From Brachionus manjavacas (Eukaryota; Rotifera; Eurotatoria; Ploima; Brachionidae): a stretch of 64,000 nt of DNA. Below the pieces are notes generated by a model that was given only the letters and a program-made list of their open reading frames with translations, made no database searches and was not told the origin of the DNA. The stretch spans positions 4,774,001 to 4,838,000 of the forward strand of contig JAHQIY010000003.1 of assembly GCA_019054805.1 (NCBI GenBank), in the 5' to 3' direction. The position numbers and the translations under genes are program-made. Positions 44,868 to 55,448 of the stretch are shown here, piece after piece. Numbering within the stretch: the stretch's first letter is position 1; the number at the start of each line of letters is the position of its first letter.

Positions 44868-47217
44868 TTTTATTTGGTAAAAGTGATTGAGCTTTTTAAA
44901 AGGGTGATTGGAACGCTAAAATTCAAAAATAAAATTTTATTTTTTTGGAAAAAATGATATCTTCGTGATTGTATAAATAGTAAGATTTCTATTGTTTTGT
45001 CATTCGAGGGCTTAATATAAATTTGCATTCGTGAGCTTTTTTTTTTTTTAATTCTGCAAAAATTCATAAATATTTTTTATGAACGATCTGGCTTGTATTA
45101 AGTCTTAATTATTTTGATCAACAAAAATTTTTTTAGGCTCTAGTATTTACAGTCATCATCTCAAATTATCTTAATTATTTTTCAATCAAGTCATATTTCA
45201 TTATTTTAAGAAAAAATAATTACAATTTTTTCGGGTATGCTAAACAATTATTTTGGTGTTAAAAGTTTTTCCGAATTTTCTCTCAGTCAAACTCTTTTAA
45301 ACATTGATTAGAATAATGAATTTTGTATTAATTTTTCAAAGTTGATTTGTCAAAGAAGCGAATTTTTTTAATATATAATTTAAAAGTCAAATATCTAGGG
45401 TAAAAATGTAAAGTAAGTTTTTGACAAGTTTTCAAAAAAATATAGAAAAAAATTTGTGTAAAACTTGCATAGTTTGATAGATTTGGAAAAATTCACAAAT
45501 TTTGTTCGTATAGCGTCCTAGTGTATAGATGTAGAAAAAGAATGCATGAAATCGTCTAATTCGAAGTAAAAATAACGCCACAATTAAATCACATTAACTT
45601 TACATGAAAATTTTTTTCAATAAAAATTCACTTAGTAATCACATTTTTTACATAACACTCAGAGAATAATGCAAAATAAGAGTTATTTTAGATTAAATTT
45701 TGCTTTACCTAGCTTCTTCCAAGGGAATACTAGCATATTTTTCAATTAGCATAAAAATAAAATTTTTTTAAAAAATTAAACTTGAAAAAAATTTGTTTAA
45801 GTTTTGAATTTATTCTGCTGAATAGATCAAAAACCAGTTTTGTTCATGAAGTTTTTTAGTTTTTATCAAGGTAAATTTGAATGGAATGCTGCACATAAAA
45901 CATTCATAGATCAAATTATGTTTTAATGCAAATATTGAATTTAAATTAGTAGTTAAAGAAAATAGACTACTTGAAAAAACAAAGAAAAATATTACTTAGA
46001 ACATTTTCTTAATTAAAATCACTCTAAATCAAAATCAAAATACGCAAAATTGAATTATTTCCTGTGCAAATTTATTTTATTAGTCTAGGAAGTAAAATTT
46101 TAATCAGGCGTATTTTGATAAAAACGAATTGTAATTAAATACATTTGATAAATTTTATTTAAGCACAATAATCAAAAATAAATAATTTACCCAAAAATTA
46201 CTGAATCAAGAAAGCAAAAGTTAAATAATCCAAGTTTGTTTGTCTGCCTTCAAAAATAGATTTCTATAAATTGAATTTTTTGTAATTATAAATCCTAAAT
46301 GAAGTAATATAAGAAGAAAAAAGACTTTTTATTTTGGAACTCTGATAACCGAGTGGATTGTTTACAGAAATAATTTATTTTAAAAAAAGAGCATAAATTG
46401 GTTAGATCCTGTTTTTTATTAAATATATAAAATAATCTAATTGATAAATTCGATTAAAATTTAAAATCATTAGCGTCGTGAACTTGTTAGTTGCTAGAAA
46501 GAGCGATAAATTTCCTAAAAAAATATAAAAATTGATAAACTACCATGGAAACTATCTGTTTTTATTCTAATTTATTTTTTGGTAAATAAATTCTATTCAA
46601 GAATTAAAAAGCTTTTGAAATTAATATTTTATTTTAAAGTGGTAAATCTTTGATCGGTTTAAGAGATTAATGTTTGATTTAATTTGATTTGAAAGCTTGC
46701 TTTAGTAAATTTGGATCGAATGGAATTATTTCAAGTGCTACCTCCTCCCTCCTCTAAATAAGGATACATAAAAATATAAAAAAAATTCAAGAAAAAATCT
46801 TAGAAAGAACAAATGAATCATCATGCAAAATTTTAATTTATAAATTTTGGTAATAATTTAAAAATGATAAAATTTAGTATTTAACAAAATTAAAATTTTT
46901 TTTTCGCCCATGCGATGAATGTAATAAATTATCAATTTTTGATGGTTCCTTTAAGAGAAGACAATTTCAAAGCATTTTTCCATGATTGCTTTTGAAATTA
47001 AATTTAACATCAAAAGCACTCACTCATTTACACAAATATCAAGTGTTCTTTTTCTTTCTGTTCTCTCGCAATTTTTGTCGTAATGAAATAAATGAAAAAA
47101 AAATTTCAAAATTTCAATTTCATGCAAAAGTGATTTCAAATTTTATTGTGCTAATAAAATCCCAGTTCCAATAACTTGATTGAATTTAATTTAGAAATTT
47201 GTTCAAGTGATTTAATA
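44868..47217. other. Intergenic, no gene seen
   Basis: 2.3 kb of AT-rich DNA between the divergent PHGDH and RhoGDI genes. Frames are short; the stretch at 46980-47200 is probably the RhoGDI leader. Confidence 0.5.
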
Positions 47218-47970
47218 ATGAACAAAAGTGACGCCTCCGAGCACGAACATTTGGACGAAGATGAAGTCAACTCGAAGTACATACCGCCGCGAAATGTTCC
47301 CATCAGTGAATTATGGAACAAAGACCAGGACGATCAATCATTAACCAAATACAAACAGCAGCTAATCGGGGGAGCCATAAACGTAATCATCGGTAAATTA
47401 AACAATCAAAAAAACTCTCACTCAATTTTTAACCTAACATAATTAGAACCAAACATTGAGAGCAAACTTATTCTGAAAAAGCTCGTCCTAATTCCAGAAG
47501 ATCATGGTGAATTGGTGTTTGATTTAAAGGAAAATGTAGATAGATTGAAAGACCAAGTCATCACGCTAAAAGAAGGGGCTGTATATAGAATGAAGCTCGA
47601 ATTTTATGTTCAAAGAGACATAGTTAGTGGCTTGAAGTTGGTCCAAACTGCCCATAAAGGACCCATTAGAAGTAAACATAATTTATGGTGAAGTAAAATA
47701 ATAACACGAAAGTTCTATTTAGCTGATAAATCAACTTATATGATGGGTAGTAGGGCGCCAAAGGCTGAATTGCAGGAGTATATCAGTGAGAAAGAAGTTG
47801 CCCCGTCGGGTTTGTTTGATTTATAATGCTAAATTTTTTTATCTTTCGAAATTTTTGTAGGCTTAATGGCAAGAGGCAAGTACCATATGAAATCATCGAT
47901 TACGGACGATGATAAAAATATCTATGCCAAGTGGGAATGGACTTTGGAAATTTCAAAGGACTGGAAGTGA
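47218..47970 (+). CDS. Rho GDP-dissociation inhibitor
   Basis: Cytosolic chaperone that binds prenylated Rho/Rac/Cdc42 GTPases, blocks nucleotide release and extracts them from membranes. Exons 47218-47392, 47447-47671, 47723-47809 and 47861-47970; phases agree; 198 residues (human ARHGDIA 204). Seen: an acidic N-terminus (SEHEHLDEDEV), YIPPRNVPISELWNKDQDD (the GTPase-contact helix region), SLTKYKQQL, then the immunoglobulin-like domain with TLKEGAVYRMKLEFYVQRDI, VSGLKLVQTAHKG, DKSTYMMGSRAPKAELQEY, PSGLMARGKYHMKSSITDDD and the C-terminal KWEWTLEISKDWK. The start is the first in-frame ATG; an acceptor-like TTTAATTTAG lies 23 nt before it. Which vertebrate paralogue it matches cannot be said, so no symbol is given. 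Confidence 0.95.
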
Positions 47971-48964
47971 GATGAATTCGTGTTTTTTATGAGCAAAGAA
48001 AATTTCTTTTTGTCTTAAATAACTTACCTTTAAGAAAATTTCTCAATTATTTATAGGATATCTTATCATTAAATTTTTGTATCATTTTTATTATTAAATT
48101 AAAATAAAATTAAAGTCTTTATTATTCGCCTTAGTCTGACATTTTTTGAATCAAATTTAATTTATTTTAAATAAATTGTTCTCATTTTTAATAAAGATAA
48201 ACTTAAGTTCATAATTATAAAACAAGCAATATATTATTAAAGCTTTTTATCAACTCATTTTCATTTATTTGATTAGAATCGATTGAATGATTAAATTATT
48301 TTTGTTGATTCGATTTAAGTAATAATATTCGAAATTTAAACAAATGAATCGTTTACTTACTATTCAAAATCCAATAAATAAAAGAAATATTTACATGAAA
48401 ATTAAATAAATTTTTATGCTAGATAATAAATAAAACATTATTTTTGATGTTTTTATTCATTGATTCAGGGTTCGGACCACAAATTTGGGATGATTATTAA
48501 ATATTAACTAATATCTTGGTGTTCTTAAAATGCTAAAATATTAGTGAAATACTTCTACTTTTGTTAGAGTTACAACCGCTATCTTCATTACTTGTACCCT
48601 GAAAAAATAAGTTAGAATAAAATTGAGAGAAAATTGAAAAAAAATTCGACCGGTTTGTTTTTTTTTCAGGTCCAAAAAAAAGGCATTCTTTCATTCGATC
48701 GTTGCTGTCCTAGCTGTACATGGAGGTTTATAAGTGCCTGATTTTTATTTTTTAACATAATCCTAAAGAAGTAAAAATACTGTAAATAAAAAAAAACATA
48801 ATAAAAAAACCAGGAAAGAATTACTAACATGCTCTTTCACTTATCAAATGTTTATAAAAAAAAGACTTGAAATTAGATCAGTTCGTTACCCTTTGAGAAT
48901 TCCAAATAAAATCTTGATTTAAATATAGAATAATAAATTTCTTTTAAATATCTTATTAAATTTA
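47971..48964. other. Intergenic, nothing firm
   Basis: 3' flank of RhoGDI. CAGGGT...ACCCTG occurs inverted at about 48467 and 48601 but the arms are too short to call an element. Confidence 0.45.
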
Positions 48965-49745
48965 AAAAATGTAGTTGATAAACAAAACGAAAAGTTTCGG
49001 TCCAAGGACAGAGCCCTTGGACCGAAACTCCACTCTTTGCCTACGACCAGTCAGAAATGCCTTAATCCACTGGAGAACTCGTCCATTTAGACCATATGAT
49101 GGAATCTTATGGAGCAGACAGGCATGTGGAACTTTTTCAAATGCTTACGCTAAGTCCATAATCACCATATCAACTGGTCTCTTATTCTCAGCTGCCTTTG
49201 TTGTCATATCAGCGGTCTCCAGTAGATTAGTAACACAGCTCTTATTCGGAGCGAATCCGTGTTGTTGTCGGCAAATGAGTTTATTGGCCATTAAGTGATC
49301 AACCACCTTATCTCGCACGAGTCTTTCTAGGATCTTACATGGAATGGACGTCAACGACACGGGCCTTTAATTACTTGGATCGGTTCTGATGCCTTTCTTG
49401 AAAATTGGTGAGACGCTTCCCATCAACCATTGTTTAGGCCCATGTCCATCAGCTTGATATTATAAATCTCATTTAGGGGTTTTCAGAAACCCTCCGCACA
49501 TCGCTTCAGCATAAGAGAGGTACCATATCCGCACCTAGCGTTTTATTTTCATTCAATGCCATTACCGGTTTAGCTGTTTGATCTCGAGAAATAGTAATTG
49601 AGTCAAGTCTCGAAATTATACCTGGCCTTTCGTCGAACTGCGGAAGCCTTTCTGTATCAGACTCTTTAACAAAAACAGATGAGAATTGCTTGTTGAAAGC
49701 TTGAGCTACATTTGGATAGCTGTTTAGTAGTTGTAGGAGTAAGGG
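48965..49745 (-). mobile_element. LINE (CR1/Jockey-like) RT N-terminal part
   Basis: Minus strand: LLNSYPNVAQAFNKQFSSVF, ISRDQTAKPVMALNENKTLG, MSLTSIPCKILERLVRDKVV, DHLMANKLICRQQHGFAPNK, CVTNLLETADMTTKAAENKR, PVDMVIMDLA, then shifted frames to GSVLGPKLFVLFINYIF at the low end. The ADD motif and thumb are not here. It follows the C-terminal part (49750-50307), which is out of the normal order. Confidence 0.88.
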
Positions 49746-49749
49746 GGTA

Positions 49750-50307
49750 GGCTATAAGTCGCGATTTGCATACAGGATGATGCAAAATGTGATGGGTGAC
49801 GACATCCTGTGTGGTAGCCACTTGCCGTAATTAAGTTGCTGTTTTTTCAAGCTTGCTTTTGAAGTCTTTGGTACTTTTGGCGGTGATGATGGAGTCGTTA
49901 AGATCGTTCCAGTCATTTACAATTCGGTTGCAGAAAAAGTTATGCCGTTGAATACAGTTCTTCACCAATTCTCGTTTCAATCTCGCTCTCCTATTGCCTC
50001 TTGGCGCCGAAATCGAAATCGGTGCGGCAAATTCAACATGCTTTATTGCTTTTGCAATTTTAAACTGCTGTATCAAATCGCCCCTCAATCGCCTCGCCTT
50101 TAGATTGGTCAAACCCAGCTTTTTGCAACGTTCAACATATTTTAGGTCTCGAAGACGACCAGGAACCTTTATAGCCCTTCGCATTACGCGCTCGACCACG
50201 TTGATTTCCCCGTGTTGGTTAGGATTCCAGACTGAAATTGCAAATTCGACATGTGGTCTTACGTACGTAGTGATTAGCTTCTTCCACACCGATTGGTTTC
50301 AATAAAT
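49750..50307 (-). mobile_element. LINE (same family) thumb/C-terminal part and short 3' UTR
   Basis: Minus strand: VWKKLITTYVRPHVEFAISV, WNPNQHGEINVVERVMRRAI, YVERCKKLGLTNLKARRLRG, DLIQQFKIAKAIKHVEF and FFCNRIVNDWNDLNDSIIT, ending KSKLEKTAT and a stop at 49831. This is the usual C-terminus of CR1/Jockey RTs. The upstream side is cut by the Tigger at 50310. Confidence 0.88.
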
Positions 50308-52409
50308 TACAGTCAATCCTCGATATAACGACAAAGTTGGGCGGAAATTTTAATATTCGTTGTATCGAAATTCGTTCTATCGAAAATCCCATACAAAAGC
50401 ATTGAATAAATTTTAAGATTTATTATTTTGAATTTTTATTAAAATAAATGAAAAAGGTGAAAAAATTTGTAAAAAAATAAAATGAAAAGAAAAATTAATC
50501 CTTTTTAACATACGAATCAATAGTTGTTTGTTTATTACAACTTTTTTCAATTACCAAATTTTCAATATTTAACAAAAAGTTAACGATATTTGATGAATCA
50601 TATTCTTGTTTATTTAAAAAAAAATCTTTTAAATCGTTAATTCGTTCGATTTCTTCTTTTGAACTAATGATTGACTTTTTCGGTTGAGTTAACTCTTCAA
50701 TTTCACTGTCACTATTGTCTGATTCTTCTTTTTGTAGCAACTGTATTTAAAATTTGCAAATCAGAAAGCGAACCACGTGCTGCTAAATTTGAGTCGACTG
50801 AAACATAAGCATATTTTTCGAAATCTATTTTTTTTTCGAATGTAGATAATTCTTTAAATTCGTCTTCAGAGTCGTTGGTTAAATCAAATAAAAAGTCACC
50901 ATTGAAACCAGCTTTTCGATAGCATTTTTGAATTGTTGTAGCGGAAACATTATCTCAAGCACGTTTTATTTTATATATAGCTGAAAGGACGTTAATTGTT
51001 GGCACATTCGAGCCATGTTCGATTGCATGTAATTTTTCACGCGTAACATCGGTACGATATTTGACTTTGAACTATTGAATAATTCTTTGATCTAAGGGCT
51101 GCAAAACAGACTTACAATTAGCAGGAAAAAATGCGATTTTTATATTTTCACAAATGTTATATGACTTATGACCACTAAAATTGTTCAAAAAAAGAAGAAT
51201 TTTGCGATTATCTGCTTTTAATTGATTATTCCACTTTGTAAGCCATTCTCTAAATATCGCACCATCCATCCATGATTTCCTATTGTGTCGATAGTAAACG
51301 GGCAAATCAGCTTTTTTTATTGACTTAAAACATCTTGGGTTCTCAGAATTAGAAATCACAATTGGTTTTAGTTTTTCTCTTCCGGACATATAACATGTAA
51401 ATAAAATTGAAATACGTTCTTTAGAAACTTTTATATCATCAGCTTTCATATTTTTTTAAACGTTCGTTTTGTTCGGCAAAGCTTTATAAAATAATGCTGT
51501 TTCATCGGCGTTAAAAATATCATCGATCGTACAGTCTTTTATTAGATCGGGGAGAACGTTCGAAATCCAGTTTTGAACACTGGCTTGATCCACTAAACCA
51601 GCTTCTCCGATTGTTGTTTTAAAAGAAATACCATTTCTTTCTTTAAATTTGCAGAGCCAACCGTTACTTGCTTTGAAATCTCGATGTCCTAGCATTGTAG
51701 CATACTTTAAAGCCTGTAGTTGAATGTCACGCCCGCTTACAGTAAGGTTGTTATATTTTTGAATTTGATCGAACCAATAAATTACAGCTTTATCTACGTC
51801 ATCGTAGCTCGAAAGTTTCATTCGTTTTTTTTCTGGTCCAACTAAATTTTTCTCATACATTTCTAAAAGCTTTGATTTCGATTCTAAAATTGTTGAAATT
51901 GTTGAGGGGTTTGCGTTATATTCTTTTGCAAGAGCAGTAATCGTTATTTTATGGTCTGTATGCTTTTTTATTATTTCAATTTTTGTTTCAAGTTAATAAC
52001 ATTTTCGTTTTTTTGGGACAGGATTAGATAAATTTTCACTCATTTTAATAAAAAGATTAACAGATAAAATTTACCTGTAAATATATATTTTTTATTGAAA
52101 GAATATAGATAAAGTCAAATAAAGAACAATTAAATTTTTGCTTTATTTCCAATTAGTTAATTAAATGTCAAGATTTTTTTTATAATATAAAGGTGCGAAT
52201 TTTTTTTTGATTTTTCGTTGTATGAAAGAAAAAGATTAATTGGTTCGTTAGAAGAACCTTGCTATATCGGGTTTTCGTTGCATCGAAATTCGTTCTATAG
52301 AAGATAAAAAGTATTCATTTTCCATTGATCGAAATCGGTTCTGATAATCGAATTCGTTCTATAGGGTTTTTCGTTCTATGGGGTTTCGTTGTACGGAGGA
52401 TTGGCTGTA
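50308..52409 (-). mobile_element. Complete but dead pogo/Tigger-type DNA transposon; element proper 50310-52407
   Basis: Inverted ends CAGTCAATCCTCGATATAAC and, at the right, the complement of CAGCCAATCCTCCGTACAAC; a TA flanks each side (50308-50309, 52408-52409). Length 2098 bp. The transposase on the minus strand (ATG at 52043) reads an N-terminal HTH (KKHTDHKITITALAKEYNAN), a CENP-B-type DNA-binding domain (HRDFKASNGWLCKFKERNGI) and a DDE domain with DETALFYKALPNK, LLFLNNFSGHKS and KSVLQPLDQRIIQ. At least four in-frame stops. The second catalytic Asp is Asn (LNN for LDN). Confidence 0.95.
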
Positions 52410-52832
52410 GATGCATTGTGTTTAACAGTATGTTTTGAGTTGACATAGGCAAAAAGGAATTTTGGGTTGTGTTTGTCCTTTGCCTCATATTCTTTTAAAA
52501 CGATCCCTGTTTGTTTTTCACCTCATTCCTCCCTTTGCGATATTCTTTAGTAGAAGAATAGCAATGCCCATTCGCCGCTTCGTTTTCATATCTCATTTTC
52601 TTTTTTCTTGCAATTAATGAGTTAAAATCTCGAGAGGCGCTTTTTTTATTGAGTTTACTACGGGGCCTTACTGGTATTAGTATATCACAAAGCCGGGTAT
52701 ATTCGGCTATAAATACATTGTATATATCGTCGACCGATAGCCCATTGAAAAGCTCGACCCAGTTCACCTTCAGAAGCTTCTTATTCATTGTCACATAATC
52801 ACCTTTTTGGTAGTCGAGTCTTTCGCTTGTCT
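52410..52832 (-). mobile_element. LINE (same family as 48965-50307) endonuclease-RT linker
   Basis: Minus strand: RLDYQKGDYVTMNKKLLKVN, WVELFNGLSVDDIYNVFIAE, YTRLCDILIPVRPRSKLNKK, IARKKKMRYENEAANGHCYS and EYRKGRNEVKNKQGSF, then HNPKFLFAYVNSKHTVKHNA in a shifted frame up to the TA where the Tigger sits. Confidence 0.88.
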
Positions 52833-53736
52833 GGTGAAGTAATCATTTTATTTTTTAACTTCTTCAAGGAACATTTTTTGTTCGATTCTCATCATGAACA
52901 AAAAAATTTAATGGAAAAAATAGAAAAATGCTAAACAAAAAAATTACGTTTTAACTTATCGAAATCGTCATTTTTCTATTTACGGATATGCGTTTAAAAT
53001 TTCGAGACATGCTGTTTATCTTTTTCAGCTTTGGTCTATCAAATTATCATTAAAAAGTTACAACATTTTATCAAAGTCTTTTCAAAAAATGTTACATTCA
53101 ATTTGAGTTCAGTTTTTAAAAAAATCGAAATAAACTCTTAATACTCTTTACTTTCATAAAAGTATTAAAAATTTACAAATATAACAAAAAAATATTTATT
53201 TTAGATATTAGGAGATTCAATTGATGTCACGTTTCCTATTTTTCTCCATTAAAATTTTTTCCTTTTTCTTAACTTAAAGATCCTGGAATCGTTCCATCCA
53301 TTTAACTATAATTGCAAATGCTTTTTATTAAAGTAAATAAATTACATCATGTTTAGATAATATAATAAAAAATGTCTTTTAATCAATTATTGTTTAAACA
53401 TTAGGAGTATTAGATACACTGTTGTTTGATAATTGAAATTTATCATTTTTAGCGTAAATTTATGTAAAATTCCGATCTTTTACGGAAATTTTCGAAAATT
53501 AATTATAATCCACTATGGTAATCTACGTAAAATTATGTAAAAATGGCAAATTTCCAACAAAATAATGATAAAAATAAATTTAAAAAAAAAAAGTTTTCTT
53601 TGATAAAAGATAGATCTAAAATTTTTTTCAATTGTTATTTTAGCTTTTTTTTATTACATCCAAATATTTTCACAGACAAATTTTAATATTTCTATGTCAG
53701 TGATAATATTTGGACATTTTTATGAAGTTATGGACT
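52833..53736. other. Intergenic, nothing firm
   Basis: AT-rich. TACGTAAAATTATGT-like strings near 53455-53540 recall the terminus of the Tc1-type element at 60045 but no element is definable. Confidence 0.45.
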
Positions 53737-54090
53737 CATAGATAGACAATGAGATTAAATTTTTAAAAAACCATTTTCCTTTCTGCAGTTATTGTACTTT
53801 ATCAGAATATTATTTTATTTGGTCCTGTTCCTTTTTGTACTTTATGGTAATTTAAATAATTATATTAAAAATTAAACGGAGTCCTGAGCGAGGCTCCGAT
53901 TTAAGGATTCGGGGTGCTGAAGGAAAGAGAAATATTAGTTAAAAATTAAAATCAACTTTTAAACTATTCGTTAATTAAAATATGTATTTTAATTATCAAA
54001 AAGTACAGAAAAAAAAGCTGAGACAATTTAAATAAAATTCTAAGTACAAAGGATTTTTAATTTTTTATATTCTCATTGTCTATATCTCTG
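53737..54090. mobile_element. MITE family-2, copy 1, about 350 bp
   Basis: Ends are inverted (ATAGACAATGAGAT at the left, TCTCATTGTCTAT at the right). The interior CCTGTTCCTTTTTGTACTTT ... ATTAAAAATTAAACGGAGTC ... GGATTCGGGGTGCTGAAGG reappears in reverse at 59645-59965. No coding capacity. Confidence 0.75.
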
Positions 54091-55448
54091 ACTATATCTC
54101 TGGTTTATATCTATGACTTCATAACAAACGCCTTGTTTTGCTTCAAATTCTCTTTTTAATTCTTTTTCCCAAAAAATTTTTCTTCTATGACTTTCTTTTA
54201 TAAATAATTTTCAAAATTCTTATTATTAACAGAATACAGATAATTAATATTCTATTTTGTTTCATTTTTAATTTTTCATTTAAGTAAAAAACTGTAAAAT
54301 TATTTTCTAAGAATAAAAATAAAAAAGTCAATTTAAAAAAAAATTGCTAGAATCGTTTTTTTTTGGCTTTTAATATTTTACTATTTTTTACGTAAATTTA
54401 CGTTGAATTCCAAATTATCAAAATAAATTAGTAACTTATTAGGCTAATAACAAGGGTGCACTGTTCTAATCAATATTTTATTTAGAAGTTAATTTTCAGG
54501 GATTGTGAAATTTAAATACTAATTAAAAAAAAATTCTTCTTTTTTGATGAATTTAAATTAAAGATAATCAAATTTATTTTTTAAAATACTGCAACAAAGG
54601 GAAACACACTTGGTTGCAGCATTATTTCCTAAAATAATTTTTATCATGTAAAAAAGCAAACAAAAATTGAAACACCAATAAGATTTTAATTGATTATTGA
54701 TTTGATTTATACAGAAAAATGAAAAGAAAAAGTGTGTTGCCCTTTGTTGCAGTTTTTTTTATTTTCAATTTTATTATCTTTAATTTTAATTAATCAAAAA
54801 GGAAGAATTTTCATCAAATTTTGTATTTGAATTTCACAATAACTAATTTTCAGGTCTCCACCGCAATTATTAATTGCGGAAATCAATTACATGATCAGAT
54901 CAGGCTTTATTACCTGATCCTTTATAAGATCAGGTAATAAAATTGAGTAAGATTTTCTAATAAACTTTTAAAATTTAAGCATTATCTTATTAATATAGTC
55001 AAGCTTTATAATGGGCGTAGTTAGCCTCTTAATCCAGTAATTGAAATTTTGTTTATTTCGGACACCAGTTTTATGATATTTATGCTTTATTATTTGTATA
55101 ATTATTTTTATTAATATATAATTCTTTGGATTGAGCAAAATTTTTTTTCTCAATAATATATCGATACAATTTTTCTGCTGATATTTCAAAAAAAATAAAA
55201 TCAATTACTAAAAACTTCAAAATGTTTATATTTTTTACTTTTAAATGAGCACATTTATATAACCTAGACCAATTGTTATGTTTAGATGATTAAAATAAAG
55301 TAATAATATATTTTAGCTTTGTGCTGTGAGCTAAAAATTTAACATTTTAGCAGAAATATTTAAATTTTTTTAATCATTGAAGCTAATTTATTTACTGTTA
55401 TAAGCAAAAAATTAGTTTTGTTCAAATTGTGACGCGGGGGCTATCAAA
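54091..55448. other. Intergenic; two neighbouring hairpins at 54861-54941
   Basis: No gene. CCGCAATTATTAATTGCGG (54861-54879) is a 19-bp near-perfect palindrome, and TTTATTACCTGATC/GATCAGGTAATAAA (about 54906-54941) is a hairpin with 14-bp perfect arms. Both sit in a small GC-richer island. Confidence 0.5.
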
